Counted from the first letter of the stretch, positions 26,069 to 36,051 are shown. The stretch is DNA of 64,000 nt from Cellvibrio fontiphilus_A (GCF_042646205.1 NZ_JBHRTF010000002.1:806001-870000); one strand, 5' to 3'. Notes: generated by a model not told the origin, from the letters alone. A program made the numbers and translations.

Positions 26069-27367
26069 ATGAAAAAATCGCCAATCGCTCTTTTGATTGC
26101 TGCCTGTACCAGTGCCACCGCAGCGGCAGCGCCCACTGCGCCGGCAGGTCAGGATTTTGGTGCAACTTTATCACTGAGTGCCCAGCACACAGATAACGCC
26201 CTCAAAACCGAAACCGATAAACTTTCCGAGCAGCAAAACGAACTGGCCGCGAGTGCATTTGCAATTTACAACAACGAATACATTGCACTGGATGCCAACT
26301 ATGCCGTCAGTGAAATGCGCTACGAAGAAGACAGTCAGCAAGCGCGTACCCGAACCATTGGTAAAACTGATTTGGTGGTGGGCAAAACACACAACCCGTT
26401 TGATTTAAAAATCTCCCACAGTATTCAAAAACTTCCTAAAACATCCACCGCTCTGGATCTGGAAGAGGAAACGGATGAGAAGCAAATTTTAACGGTTCAA
26501 CCCGGTTTTCGTACCCGCATTACCGGCGCCGATAATTTTTTTATCAATGCCAGTGCGACAGAAGTTGAATACCGTTTTGAGGAGCAAAAAAACTCCTCAC
26601 GTACCGGTGGTTCAGTGGGCATTGTTCACGGTTTTTCGGCGGTAGATTCACTCAGTTTTTATGTCACCCAAAGCGATGTGGAATTTGAGTTCAGCCCGGA
26701 TGTTGATTACAGCCAAACCATGGCAGTGCTTGCATTCGATACGCGTCTGCGCCGATTAAGTTACCGCATTGAGGCGGGGCAGAGTCGTACCGACTCCTCC
26801 AGGCTGGGGCAAAACGACGATCCTTATTATGCGCTGCAAGCAAACTACGATGCGGGCTTGCATCAGCTGGAGTTCTCCGCCAACCAGCAAATTACCGATT
26901 CATCCAGAGGCTTTAGCGCGAGCGATGTGCCGGGTGAAATAAGTGGCGGCAGCGATGTCACCGCAGAGCAGTTGGATCAGGTATTGCTGCAGCATATGCA
27001 GTTGCGCTGGTCATCCACCGCACTGTGTGAGCGCTGCACCAGCTACATCAGCGTGTTTCGCGATGAGCATGAATTTCAATCCCTGGCGCGCAATGAAGAG
27101 CGCACCGGTGGTGCTCTGGGCATGGCCTATCAACTCTCCCGCAATGCGACCTTGGGGTTGAATGCAACACGCACAGAACAACGTGTTGACGCGAGTGCCA
27201 ATGAAGGGGAGTTCACTCTCGATCAGCTAACGCTGTATTACAGCTATGCGTTTTCGGGCGGAATTCGTCTGCGTTTATTTGGTATGCAATACGAGCGCAG
27301 CACTGAAGATAACCTTGGCGATTATGAGGAATTAAGAGCGGGAATAACGCTCGGCTATAACTTTTAA
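26069..27367 (+). CDS. PEP-CTERM-system-associated outer-membrane beta-barrel-like protein
   Basis: 432 residues with a signal peptide (MKKSPIALLIAACTSATAAAA). The rest has alternating hydrophobic/polar strands and ends in a C-terminal aromatic (TLGYNF), typical of outer-membrane beta barrels. Its position between the kinase homologue and prsT matches a family of uncharacterised exosortase-A-locus proteins. It may form or assist the outer-membrane conduit for the polymer. The frame opens at a GTG (26054), but ATG 26069 has GAGGGA seven bases upstream and starts the signal peptide, so it is preferred. Exact function is unknown. Confidence 0.8.
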   Translation: MKKSPIALLIAACTSATAAAAPTAPAGQDFGATLSLSAQHTDNALKTETDKLSEQQNELAASAFAIYNNEYIALDANYAVSEMRYEEDSQQARTRTIGKTDLVVGKTHNPFDLKISHSIQKLPKTSTALDLEEETDEKQILTVQPGFRTRITGADNFFINASATEVEYRFEEQKNSSRTGGSVGIVHGFSAVDSLSFYVTQSDVEFEFSPDVDYSQTMAVLAFDTRLRRLSYRIEAGQSRTDSSRLGQNDDPYYALQANYDAGLHQLEFSANQQITDSSRGFSASDVPGEISGGSDVTAEQLDQVLLQHMQLRWSSTALCERCTSYISVFRDEHEFQSLARNEERTGGALGMAYQLSRNATLGLNATRTEQRVDASANEGEFTLDQLTLYYSYAFSGGIRLRLFGMQYERSTEDNLGDYEELRAGITLGYNF

Positions 27368-27409
27368 TTGCATCAACAATATTCACTAACAATGGGAATG
27401 GTAAATTCC

Positions 27410-30046
27410 ATGAAAAAAATTGCACAAATTGCAGCTATCACTTTGGGTGTTGCATTAATTGGATGTGGTGAAGATAAAAGTAAAAATGCAGAAACGGCAT
27501 TGCGCCATCAGAATTCTGCCAAGGTTTATCAACAACAAGGGCAACTGCGAGCGGCAATGTTGGAAGCGCGCAATGCCATCCAGCTCGCGCCGGATTCAGC
27601 CGATGCCTACATATCACTGGCGCGAATTCTCAACGATACCGGTGCACACGCCTCGGCGATTAGCATGCTGGAATCAGTGGTTAAGGATGTGCCGGGAGTA
27701 TCCGGTGAACTGGCCAAGGCGCATGTCGCACTAAAAAAATATCGCACTGCGCTCGATGTGATGCAAACCTATCCCGCAGCATCGGACAATCCCGCGTTGC
27801 AATATCAACAGGCCTATCTCACCGTAAAAGCAAATGTCGCTTTAGGTGAAAAAGATGCATATACCAAAGCGCTGGAAACTTTCAAGGCAATGCCAGATAG
27901 CAGTGCCGATGCGCAATACCTCGAAGCCACAGTGATGCTGGCGCAGGGGCAAACCGAAAATGCAATGCAGTTATTGCAGCAAGTGGTTGCACAAAATGAT
28001 CAGCATTTTGAAGCACTGGTATTGCTGGGTAATCTTTCTCTTTACGACAATAAATTAACCGCGGCAGAAGAGTATTTAACCAAGGCTCTGGCATTGGTTC
28101 CCAGTACCGATGTCATCACGCTGGATCGCGCCAAAGTCCTCACCCAACTGACTGAAGTATTGATCCAACAAGGGCGCACCAGTGAGGCTTACACCTATCA
28201 AAAATTACTGGCCGATGCTAACCCCGAGCGCAACATTGCCCAACAAAAATTTAACGATGCAATGGAGCTTTATCAGCAAGGGAAATTTAACGACGCTGAA
28301 AAATTGTTGAAAGAGCTGCGCAAAGATTTTCCCGATGATAAAAACACTGCCACCTTATTAGGTATGGTTGAGTTCCAGCAGGGCGCAGACCAAAACGCGA
28401 TAGATTTATTCGATCAATTTATTGACCCGGAAACCGCCGCGCCATCGGTAATACAGGCCGCTGCCTTGGCAAAATTTCGCAGTAACCAAATGGATGACGC
28501 GATTGCGTTATTAAAAAATGCGGCGGAGCGCCAGCCCAATAATGCGCTTATTCTCGCCACATATGGCTTGGCTTTGTTAGATCGCGATCCCACCAGTGTT
28601 GAAGGCGCTACAGTGCTGGAAAAAAGCCTTGCACTGGAACCAGGGCAGCAGCGTATTCGCATTGCTTTGGCAAAACGCTATATCGCCATTGATCAGCCTG
28701 AACAGGCCATTGCGCAGTTGCAAAAAGCATTTGAAGAGCAGCCAATGGACTTGCTGGTACAGCAAACCTATTTTAAAACCCTGCTCGCCAATGATCAGGA
28801 AAAACGTGCAGAAGAAGTGCTAAAAACCTTCCAGCAACAATATCCAGAAAGTCCTCGCGGTGCGTTTTTGCAAGGCTGGTTTGCGCTTTACAAAAAGGAT
28901 TACAAAACCGCAGAAAAGTTTTTTGAGCAAGCGCTGTCAGTAAAAGGCAACAATGAAAAACAACTTTCATTTGCTGGATTGGCACAGGTTTACAATGAGC
29001 AAAACGAGCCACACAAAGCGGTAGTTGCCTGGCAATCTATTATTGAACTCGACCCTAAAAATCTTAATTCGTATCGCCTCTGGTTAGTGCAAATGGCACG
29101 TTTGGATCGCGCCAAAGAGGCCATTAGCTTTTTGGAAAATCTCGAATCAACAAGTGGTGAATGGCAGCCATCCGCAGTACTCGCGCAGCTGTTATCTTCA
29201 CAGCGACAAAATCAGCAAGCGCTGGTGCATTTGGACAGGGCGCTGGAAAAAAGTAACAACGCACAAAATGTGCAGCAAATAGCAGCCAATCTATACACCG
29301 CCTATGCGGGTGAATTGATGACGGCAAATAAAATCGATGAGGCTCGAAACTATTTGCTAAAAGCCAGTGCCTTGTTCCCCGACAACATTACCTATCTCGC
29401 CGGTTTGGTGGAAACTGAAATCGCTGCGGGCAATACGGCAGAAGCGCAAAAGCTGCTCGATCAGTTCGAGAAAAGCAAACAAAATGAAGCTGGCTTGCTC
29501 TACTTGCAAGGCATGCTCCGCGCTGCAGAAGGCAAGGCGCCAGAGGCCTTTGAGTTTTATCAGCAGTCCTGGCAATCCAAACCAACCGAGTTGGCGGCAG
29601 ATGCCATCTATAAACACCATCTTGCACAAAATAACAAAGCGCAAGCAGAAAGCTTTGTGGCTGAATGGCTGGAGAAATTCCCGCAAAGCTATCGTGCGAG
29701 TTTATTAAAAGCGCTCGATGCACAGGATAAAAATGATATTCCCGTGGCTATTGAAGGTTATGAGAGTGCACTGAAAAGAGCGCCAGACTCCCCCGTTCTT
29801 TTGAATAATCTGGCGTGGAGTTATTACCTGCAAAAAGATCCGCGTGCCGAAGAGACAGCTAAACGCGCCTATGAGCTGGCCCCCAATGCACCTGCAATAT
29901 TGGACACCTATGGTTGGATTCTGGTTGAGTCAGGCAAGGTCAGTGAAGGCATAGTTTATTTGGAGCGTGCGGCTAATCTCGCGAAAGATAATGCTGAAAT
30001 TCAGCAGCACCTTGAGGCTGCACGCAAAAAACTCAACAGCAATTAA
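27410..30046 (+). CDS. prsT: PrsT: TPR-repeat lipoprotein of the XrtA/PEP-CTERM system
   Basis: About 878 residues. A lipoprotein signal (ITLGVALIGCG, Cys near residue 19) is followed by about twenty tetratricopeptide repeats across the whole length, with NNLAWSYYLQKDPRAEE and ILDTYGWILVESGKVSEGI near the end. PrsT is a standing member of exosortase A loci and is thought to be a scaffold for polymer export or protein sorting. The ORF is open from 27368, with in-frame ATGs at 27392 and 27398. I chose 27410 because it begins the MKKIAQIAAI signal peptide directly, though no strong ribosome site marks it. Confidence 0.92.
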   Translation: MKKIAQIAAITLGVALIGCGEDKSKNAETALRHQNSAKVYQQQGQLRAAMLEARNAIQLAPDSADAYISLARILNDTGAHASAISMLESVVKDVPGVSGELAKAHVALKKYRTALDVMQTYPAASDNPALQYQQAYLTVKANVALGEKDAYTKALETFKAMPDSSADAQYLEATVMLAQGQTENAMQLLQQVVAQNDQHFEALVLLGNLSLYDNKLTAAEEYLTKALALVPSTDVITLDRAKVLTQLTEVLIQQGRTSEAYTYQKLLADANPERNIAQQKFNDAMELYQQGKFNDAEKLLKELRKDFPDDKNTATLLGMVEFQQGADQNAIDLFDQFIDPETAAPSVIQAAALAKFRSNQMDDAIALLKNAAERQPNNALILATYGLALLDRDPTSVEGATVLEKSLALEPGQQRIRIALAKRYIAIDQPEQAIAQLQKAFEEQPMDLLVQQTYFKTLLANDQEKRAEEVLKTFQQQYPESPRGAFLQGWFALYKKDYKTAEKFFEQALSVKGNNEKQLSFAGLAQVYNEQNEPHKAVVAWQSIIELDPKNLNSYRLWLVQMARLDRAKEAISFLENLESTSGEWQPSAVLAQLLSSQRQNQQALVHLDRALEKSNNAQNVQQIAANLYTAYAGELMTANKIDEARNYLLKASALFPDNITYLAGLVETEIAAGNTAEAQKLLDQFEKSKQNEAGLLYLQGMLRAAEGKAPEAFEFYQQSWQSKPTELAADAIYKHHLAQNNKAQAESFVAEWLEKFPQSYRASLLKALDAQDKNDIPVAIEGYESALKRAPDSPVLLNNLAWSYYLQKDPRAEETAKRAYELAPNAPAILDTYGWILVESGKVSEGIVYLERAANLAKDNAEIQQHLEAARKKLNSN

Positions 30047-30072
30047 TTAATCGGTAATTGCTTATCAAATAC

Positions 30073-30100
30073 ACTGGGCCGGTCGGCCCAGTTTTGTTTT
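30073..30100 (+). terminator. Rho-independent terminator after prsT
   Basis: ACTGGGCC-GGTC-GGCCCAGT followed by TTTGTTTTC, an 8-bp GC-rich stem with a T-rich tail. It lies between prsT and xrtA, so xrtA and the genes after it may depend on readthrough or a separate promoter that I could not identify. Confidence 0.8.
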
Positions 30101-30155
30101 CAAGAAATCCGCCTGACACAAACCTGTACTAAAGCGGATAACCCGGGCATGGAAA

Positions 30156-31595
30156 ATGGCAGTCGTGGAAAATAAATTGCAAACACAACAATTGTGGCAG
30201 CGCTTGGTGCCTTTTATTGTTATTGCTTTTTTGATTGCAGGCTATTGGCCAACTTTTGTTGGTTTATCTGTGGAGTGGACGCAATGGGATGAATCGCTTT
30301 CCCACGCATATCCGCTGTTGCTGTGGTTTTTGGTGCTGCTTTATAAGGTTGGCCCGCTGGGTGTTGAGCGGCAAAGTATATTTTTGAATCTATTATTTGC
30401 GGTAGGCTTGCTCACCAGCTCAGTCTTCTGGTTTTTACTGAATAGTATCCAAATCAAAATTCTGGAGCAGCTCATTCTCCTGCCAATATTATATTTAGCC
30501 TTGGCATTTACTTTCGGTATAAAAGTTCTCTGGCAGTTACGGTTTTTATTGTTGATGCCGCTGTTTGCGATCCCGATTTGGGATTACCTCAACAATAGCT
30601 TGGTACAACTTGCCAGCAACATAGTGGGCGAGATGGTGCGTTTAATTCGCATCCCGGCATTAATTGATGGCAGCAGCATTTTTATTCCCTCCGGCCACAT
30701 TATGATTGCCGATGGCTGCTCCGGTTTGAGGTATCTGATTATTTCCCTGGCACTGGGGTATACCATCAGCTATCTCAATGGGTATCGCGAAAAAGGCCTG
30801 ATCATTTCGTTATTTATTGCCGGTGCACTTGGTTTAATTGCCAACTGGATCAGAATATTTATTCTCATTTTGGTGGGCTATTACACCGAAATGCAAAGTT
30901 CACTGATGGAAGACCACGAAACCTTTGGCTGGATAGTTTTTGCTTTAATCTGTTTCCCTGCTATTTATTTTGCGCCAGTCATTAAAAAAGAATTTGTGCA
31001 AATAGGTGCTGCCGGAGTAAATGTCAGTTATCAAAAGCTAGTGTTGTTGGCTCTGCTTATGTCTCCGGGTGTCTGGCTGCAAGCATTCACCGCGCAAACT
31101 AACAATGCCAACCTTCCCCAAGTGAATCTTGGTGGCAGTGGGTTTGTTGCCACATCTGTTGCACTGCCACTGGCGCCTGCATTACCAACACCAAAATTAA
31201 GCCAGCAATTTGTAAACTCGCAAAACATCTATTTGCAAATTAACCAATATGCTCCGCAAAGCGAAAAAGAGCGATTGGTGCCCTACATAGCCCGTCAATT
31301 TGATAACCAATTCTGGCTGCAAGAAAATGTCCAGGTGCTGGTGTCTGGCGATAAAAAAGTACGCGCCGAGCAACTTCGGCAAAAATCCGGCTTGAAACGT
31401 GTAGTACAGGTGCAGTGGTTTGATGTGGGCGGCATAACTACTGCCACAGTTGCACAAGCAAAATTACTGCAAATTCCGGCGTTATTCAGTCGGAAACAAT
31501 ACTTCTCTATATTCACTTTACAGGTGGAGTGCACACAAGTTGACTGCAAGGAAAGTTTGCAGCACTTGTTGCGTGCCAGCGAATCTATTCACTAA
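30156..31595 (+). CDS. xrtA: Exosortase A (XrtA/EpsH) fused to an EpsI domain
   Basis: 479 residues. The first ~290 are the multispanning exosortase, a transpeptidase-like enzyme that cleaves PEP-CTERM proteins and hands them to the surface polymer. The catalytic triad is visible: Cys188 in ADGCSGLRY, Arg233 in NWIRIF, and His254 in DHETFGW. After the last helix (~residue 300) a periplasmic EpsI-type domain continues to the C-terminus (INQYAPQSEKERLV, VQWFDVGG). EpsI is often a separate gene; here it is fused. ATG start. Its presumed substrate is the PEP-CTERM protein at 50445-51137. Confidence 0.94.
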   Translation: MAVVENKLQTQQLWQRLVPFIVIAFLIAGYWPTFVGLSVEWTQWDESLSHAYPLLLWFLVLLYKVGPLGVERQSIFLNLLFAVGLLTSSVFWFLLNSIQIKILEQLILLPILYLALAFTFGIKVLWQLRFLLLMPLFAIPIWDYLNNSLVQLASNIVGEMVRLIRIPALIDGSSIFIPSGHIMIADGCSGLRYLIISLALGYTISYLNGYREKGLIISLFIAGALGLIANWIRIFILILVGYYTEMQSSLMEDHETFGWIVFALICFPAIYFAPVIKKEFVQIGAAGVNVSYQKLVLLALLMSPGVWLQAFTAQTNNANLPQVNLGGSGFVATSVALPLAPALPTPKLSQQFVNSQNIYLQINQYAPQSEKERLVPYIARQFDNQFWLQENVQVLVSGDKKVRAEQLRQKSGLKRVVQVQWFDVGGITTATVAQAKLLQIPALFSRKQYFSIFTLQVECTQVDCKESLQHLLRASESIH

Positions 31596-31605
31596 AAGGT
31601 AATTT

Positions 31606-32745
31606 ATGGAACTGCTTTTTTGGTTGTCAGTGTTGGTCGTTTTTTATATTTATATTGGCTATCCGATTCTGCTGCGCTATTTGCCCAAGCGCAAATCAAT
31701 GGTTGTAAATGAAAGCAATGAATTGCCGCGCGTGACAGTATTGATACCGGCGTTCAATGAAGCAGCCGTAATCGGTCAAACCATCCACAATAAACTTACC
31801 CAGAATTATCCTGCCGACCGATTGGAAATCATCGTGATATCCGATGAATCTGAAGATGGCACCGATGACATAGTCACACAAATAGCCGCGCAAGATGCGC
31901 GTGTGAAATTGGTTCGCCAAGTACCACGCCAAGGAAAAACATCTGGCTTAAATCTCGCAATGCCGCAGGCTAATGGCGACATTGTCGTGTTCTCCGATGC
32001 CAACAGCCACTACCAGCCAGACGCTATACGCCAGTTAATAAATTGTTTTAATGACCCGGAGGTAGGTTACGTCACCGGAAAAATGGTGTACGTAAATGAG
32101 GAAGGTAATGTTATTGGCGATGGTTGCAGCGCCTACATGAAATATGAAAACCATTTGCGCGCACTGGAATCCCAAGTCTCCTCAGTAGTGGGTGTTGACG
32201 GTGGGGTGGATGCAATTCGCAAGTCACTCTATCAACCCATGAATGCAGATCAGCTACCTGATTTTGTATTGCCACTTAAAGTGGTCACCCAAGGTAAGCG
32301 AGTTATTTATTGCGAAAATGCCTTGCTCAATGAAGAGTCCCTGAGCAATTCCCAATCAGAATTCCGTATGCGTGTGCGCGTTTCCCTGCGGGCATACTGG
32401 GCCATGTGGGATATGAAACACCTTTTCAATCCTTTTAAATATGGCTTGTTCAGCTTGCAATTGGTATCGCATAAATTGTTGCGCTACCTCGCGTTTATCC
32501 CACTTTTTCTGGCGCTAATCAGTAACGGGCTAATAACTGGCGAAGGCTGGCTCTATCAAATCGCATTCATAACCCAGATTATTTTTTACAGCGCCGCCGC
32601 CTTTGTATCGCTCAACGATGGCACCAAAAATAAATGGCTCGCACTCACCAATTATTTCTGCCTTATTAATATCGCTGCTGCAATGGCGTTTATTAAATTT
32701 ATCAAACGCGAAAAAATTGTTATCTGGAAGCCGCGGGTGGGCTAA
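31606..32745 (+). CDS. Membrane GT2 glycosyltransferase (processive-type architecture)
   Basis: 379 residues. An N-terminal membrane helix, then a GT-A catalytic domain (VTVLIPAFNEAAVIGQ, ISDESEDGTDD, nucleotide-binding FSDANSHY, VGVDGGVDAIRKS), and three or four C-terminal helices. The layout recalls hyaluronan/cellulose synthase-like enzymes that polymerise or add sugars at the inner face of the membrane. The QxxRW motif is replaced by FRMRVRVSLR, so true processivity is doubtful. AAGG lies six bases before the ATG. The stop overlaps the next ATG (TAATG). Confidence 0.85.
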   Translation: MELLFWLSVLVVFYIYIGYPILLRYLPKRKSMVVNESNELPRVTVLIPAFNEAAVIGQTIHNKLTQNYPADRLEIIVISDESEDGTDDIVTQIAAQDARVKLVRQVPRQGKTSGLNLAMPQANGDIVVFSDANSHYQPDAIRQLINCFNDPEVGYVTGKMVYVNEEGNVIGDGCSAYMKYENHLRALESQVSSVVGVDGGVDAIRKSLYQPMNADQLPDFVLPLKVVTQGKRVIYCENALLNEESLSNSQSEFRMRVRVSLRAYWAMWDMKHLFNPFKYGLFSLQLVSHKLLRYLAFIPLFLALISNGLITGEGWLYQIAFITQIIFYSAAAFVSLNDGTKNKWLALTNYFCLINIAAAMAFIKFIKREKIVIWKPRVG

Positions 32746-33809
32746 TGAAAGTTTTTCATTTAATAGATAGTGGTGGTTTTTTTGGGGCAGAGAGAGTACT
32801 GCTTACTCTGGCAGAGCAGCAAATTTTAAATGGGTATGATGTAACTGTTGTAAGTTATGGAAGTGTTGGTCTTGCTGTCAAGCAAATCGAGTCTGAATGT
32901 GAAAAGTTAAATATCCCCGTACTTAAATGGCGCGGTTTAGCTTATTCAAATCTTGCTACTTTAATTAAAAAAAATATTGACGCTGTTTTTCATTCTCATG
33001 GTTATAAATTCAATATTTTTTTAGCTTTGATTAGGCTTAAAAATAAAAAAATATTTGCCGTCTCTACAGTGCATGGGTATACCAATGCGCCACTCTTATC
33101 TAAATTAAATCTCTATTATATTGCTAATAAAGTTGCACTAAGGCTGCTTACGGGTAATGTGTTTGTATCAAAAGTAACGGCACGTGTTTCACACATTCGT
33201 TTGACTGAAAAAAATGTAGTCATCCACAATGGTATTGCGAGCCAATTGCCTCTCCGTAACAAAGAGCAGTTTACGTTTGATGGCGGGGAATATCTTGTTG
33301 CTGTTGGTCGTCTTTCTCCTGAAAAATCTTATGACAAATTAATACTGGCTTTTAATCTCATATGTAAGAAATATGAAAATTTGTCTTTGGTAATAATTGG
33401 TGATGGCCCTGAGAGAGATAAGCTTATAAATTGTTCTACAGGCAATCCGCGAGTTCTTTTTAAAGGACACATGAGTAATCCGATTCCCTTGATTGAGTCT
33501 GCAAGGGCATTAGTAATTTCTTCCTCTTCTGAAGGGCTACCGATTGTACTTCTTGAGGCGATGCGAGCTGGTGTCGATATAGTTAGTACATCTGTGGGCG
33601 CTATCGCTGATGTAATCACTGACGGTAGTGATGGTGTTTTATGTGAGGCGGGGAGTGAGTCTGCACTAGCTAACGCAATTGATTCTGTGCTTCAGAATGA
33701 AAAAGGGTGCTTTGGTTCAGTAGCCAAAAGAAAATTTCAGTCTGATTTGACGGCACAAAGAATGTTTTCTAACTATGACGCTTGGTATAAAAATGTGGTG
33801 GCAAAATAA
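32745..33809 (+). CDS. GT4-family glycosyltransferase
   Basis: 354 residues with the GT-B two-domain layout. N-terminal FHLIDSGGFFGAERVLLTLA is the acceptor-domain start typical of GT4. C-terminal VAVGRLSPEKSYDKLI and the donor-binding EX7E region SSSSEGLPIVLLEAMRAG are clear. It probably adds one sugar to the lipid-linked repeat unit. Codon use and base composition become visibly AT-rich from here to about 37.3 kb. The start overlaps the previous stop, so despite its composition it is coupled to the operon. Confidence 0.88.
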   Translation: MKVFHLIDSGGFFGAERVLLTLAEQQILNGYDVTVVSYGSVGLAVKQIESECEKLNIPVLKWRGLAYSNLATLIKKNIDAVFHSHGYKFNIFLALIRLKNKKIFAVSTVHGYTNAPLLSKLNLYYIANKVALRLLTGNVFVSKVTARVSHIRLTEKNVVIHNGIASQLPLRNKEQFTFDGGEYLVAVGRLSPEKSYDKLILAFNLICKKYENLSLVIIGDGPERDKLINCSTGNPRVLFKGHMSNPIPLIESARALVISSSSEGLPIVLLEAMRAGVDIVSTSVGAIADVITDGSDGVLCEAGSESALANAIDSVLQNEKGCFGSVAKRKFQSDLTAQRMFSNYDAWYKNVVAK

Positions 33810-34748
33810 ATGAATAGTATGAGCGTATCACTTGTAATTCTTACCTATAAGCGAAAGCCACTTTTATTATCTTTGATGGATTCTTATTGGAGCCTTCGAG
33901 ATGTTTTAAAGGAAATTATTATTGTTGATAATGATTCCGGTGAAGGACTAAAGTCTGAGATTGAAGATCGATATCCTTCTGTTTCAGTAATTGAATTGCA
34001 AGAGAATGTTGGAACTCAAGGGAGGAATGTTGGTATTTCTCGCGCAACAGCAGACATAGTAATTCTTCTGGATGATGATGTTTTTGATTTGTCTATTGAT
34101 GAAGTTGGAAGAGTCGTTTCTGCTTTTGAAAAAAACAAAGAACTTGCGGCTCTTTGTTTTAAGGTGGTGCATGCCGATTCAAGTGAGCTTATAAATTGGT
34201 GTCACCACAAGCCCAAAGAGTTTTTTGCAAATAAATCCTTCGAGACATATGAAATTACAGAAGGTGCAGTCGCCGTTAGGCGAGATGCTTTTTTAGCTGT
34301 GGGTGGATTTCCAGGGCACTTCTTCATCAGCCATGAAGGGCCCGATTTGGCTTTGCGTTTAATGGATGCAGGATATTCAATTTGGTATTCGCCCGATATT
34401 GTAGTTAAACATCACCAATCTACTCTAGGGCGACCCTCGTGGCGTAGGTATTATTACGATACGCGCAATGTCATCTGGCTATCAGCACGCAACTATCCTT
34501 TACTGAGAGCTATCCGTTTCCTATTTGTTCAGTTGGGCGCAATGCTTGTCTACTCAGCTAGGGATGGGTATTTAAAGTACTACTTTAAAGCTATTTTTAA
34601 TGCTTTAAAGGGGCTAAAACAAGAATTAAAAGAAAGAAAGGTAATATCAAATAATACCCAGCAAAGACTTAAGCTGTTATCAGCAGAAGATGAAAGTTTT
34701 TATGTTAAAGCTAAAAGGCGTTTCCTGAAATCCGGCGTTGGCATATAG
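33810..34748 (+). CDS. GT2-family glycosyltransferase
   Basis: 312 residues, immediately after the GT4 stop. GT-A motifs: VSLVILTYKRKPLLLS, IIIVDNDSGEG, the DDD metal motif in VILLDDDVFDL, and FFISHEGPDLALRLMDAGY (the ED-like acceptor block). The C-terminal YYYDTRNVIWLSARNYP segment is common in rhamnosyl- and related transferases, but the donor cannot be named. AT-rich, like its neighbours. It ends before a promoter at 34789. Confidence 0.87.
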   Translation: MNSMSVSLVILTYKRKPLLLSLMDSYWSLRDVLKEIIIVDNDSGEGLKSEIEDRYPSVSVIELQENVGTQGRNVGISRATADIVILLDDDVFDLSIDEVGRVVSAFEKNKELAALCFKVVHADSSELINWCHHKPKEFFANKSFETYEITEGAVAVRRDAFLAVGGFPGHFFISHEGPDLALRLMDAGYSIWYSPDIVVKHHQSTLGRPSWRRYYYDTRNVIWLSARNYPLLRAIRFLFVQLGAMLVYSARDGYLKYYFKAIFNALKGLKQELKERKVISNNTQQRLKLLSAEDESFYVKAKRRFLKSGVGI

Positions 34749-34788
34749 ATCAATTTTCTTGAAGTCAAATAGTATATTCATATGTCTA

Positions 34789-34816
34789 TTGTCGCTGTAA
34801 ACAGTGCTAGTATAAA
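34789..34816 (+). promoter_or_regulatory. Sigma-70-type promoter before the secreted-protein pair
   Basis: TTGTCG, 16-base spacer, TATAAA, placed so that transcription would start about 25 bases before the ATG at 34845. It suggests the two secreted-protein genes can be transcribed separately from the operon. Confidence 0.5.
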
Positions 34817-34844
34817 AGTTAGTTGTGTCTAACAGGGGGCGCGT

Positions 34845-35978
34845 ATGCGAGTGTTTAGAGGGCTCATTGCGAGCTTTTTTTTAATTTCAGGTTATAGCGG
34901 GGTCTGTTTTGGTTCCCCAACAATCGCTGGTGTTCATAATGAAGTTCAGCCCGATGCGACGTTCATATCTGTTGTGGTCGATGGATTAAATTTAGGCGAG
35001 AGGCCTAACATTGTTTATTACAATGACTTCAGGAAAGAACTTGCATTTACGAGTTTATCGGCAGGTGGACAACTTGCAGGTACCACTAGATTGCGATTGG
35101 GTAACGTACCTATGGTGTCAGTCTATAATTCGACACCCGGTTTCCTTGCAATAGATGATACCGTTGATAAATTGACAATAGTCGAAGCATTTCTCGGTGA
35201 GGCTCAGTCTAAAGTATTTCTTTCATATTCAGTCGCTATCCCTGAAGGATATACAGCCCCCGCATCTACGGAGCCAAAGAAGTGGTACGAGGGTTCTAGT
35301 TGGAAACTCAGCTGGTTACTTGAGAGCCCTCAAGCTTACAGCCAGAGTGCTGAATTCGATTTGTGCGCACCAACGATGGTGGGCAGCAATTCGGCGTTGA
35401 TGGGTAACTCGTCATTATTTGTTTCTGTTCCTTCGGGCTTTAGTTATTTTCATGCCAAGGTAAGTGATTGGTGGGCGTGGGATGTGTTCAATCATATGCA
35501 AGTCGTATTTTCGGGCGATCTAGATGACCCCCTGAGATCTGCAGGTTCTTTTTCGGTAGTGAATTCACGTATCAAATATATTAATTTCCCTCACAAGTCT
35601 GACACCACAGCCTATAAAGGCCCATCGCCTAAGATTACTCAAATCAACTTTCCAGGATGGGTTAGAAATACAGCTGAAGATAAGTTTCAGGCGATATATT
35701 CCAACATTTATGTTTCTGCAGGCGACAATTTCTTGAGCCGCGTAGAGATAACCGATTCTGCCGAATACACAAAAAGCCAATACAGGAGAGTTGTTTTTCC
35801 TACGGAATGGACTCCAACAAGGATTAAATTCGATATATACAAGTCTGAAATTAAGGCTAATACTGATATTTTCATGCATTATTTTGATGCCAATGGAATT
35901 CAGGTAGGCGGTGCCCATAAGGTATGTACACATTGTCCTATGCCTGTTACTCCGAGCAGCTCGCCCGCTGTAAATTAA
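34845..35978 (+). CDS. Secreted protein of unknown family (paralogue of the 36052 gene)
   Basis: 377 residues, with a signal peptide cleaved near residue 23 (SGVCFGS). I do not recognise the family. An N-terminal strand-rich segment with VVVDGLNLGERPN recalls IPT/TIG-like folds. The middle has W- and Y-rich strands (SKVFLSYSV, SWKLSWLL, FNHMQVVF) like a concanavalin/LamG-type jelly roll. The C-terminal block (SNIYVSAGD, EWTPTRIKFDIY) is shared with the next secreted protein. Paired cysteines (CTHC) occur near the end. It has its own promoter and a strong terminator, and RBS AGGGGG. A polymer-binding or modifying role is inferred only from place and fold style. Confidence 0.72.
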   Translation: MRVFRGLIASFFLISGYSGVCFGSPTIAGVHNEVQPDATFISVVVDGLNLGERPNIVYYNDFRKELAFTSLSAGGQLAGTTRLRLGNVPMVSVYNSTPGFLAIDDTVDKLTIVEAFLGEAQSKVFLSYSVAIPEGYTAPASTEPKKWYEGSSWKLSWLLESPQAYSQSAEFDLCAPTMVGSNSALMGNSSLFVSVPSGFSYFHAKVSDWWAWDVFNHMQVVFSGDLDDPLRSAGSFSVVNSRIKYINFPHKSDTTAYKGPSPKITQINFPGWVRNTAEDKFQAIYSNIYVSAGDNFLSRVEITDSAEYTKSQYRRVVFPTEWTPTRIKFDIYKSEIKANTDIFMHYFDANGIQVGGAHKVCTHCPMPVTPSSSPAVN

Positions 35979-36000
35979 AGCTACAAAGTTTTTAACTAAA

Positions 36001-36028
36001 AAGAGACACTTACGTGTCTCTTTTTTTT
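36001..36028 (+). terminator. Rho-independent terminator
   Basis: AAGAGACAC-TTAC-GTGTCTCTT followed by a run of T. It closes the 34845-35978 gene and lies 24 bases before the next ATG, so the second secreted-protein gene may be expressed at a lower level by readthrough. Confidence 0.92.
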
Positions 36029-36051
36029 GCTTGTTTTATAAAGGACTAGAA

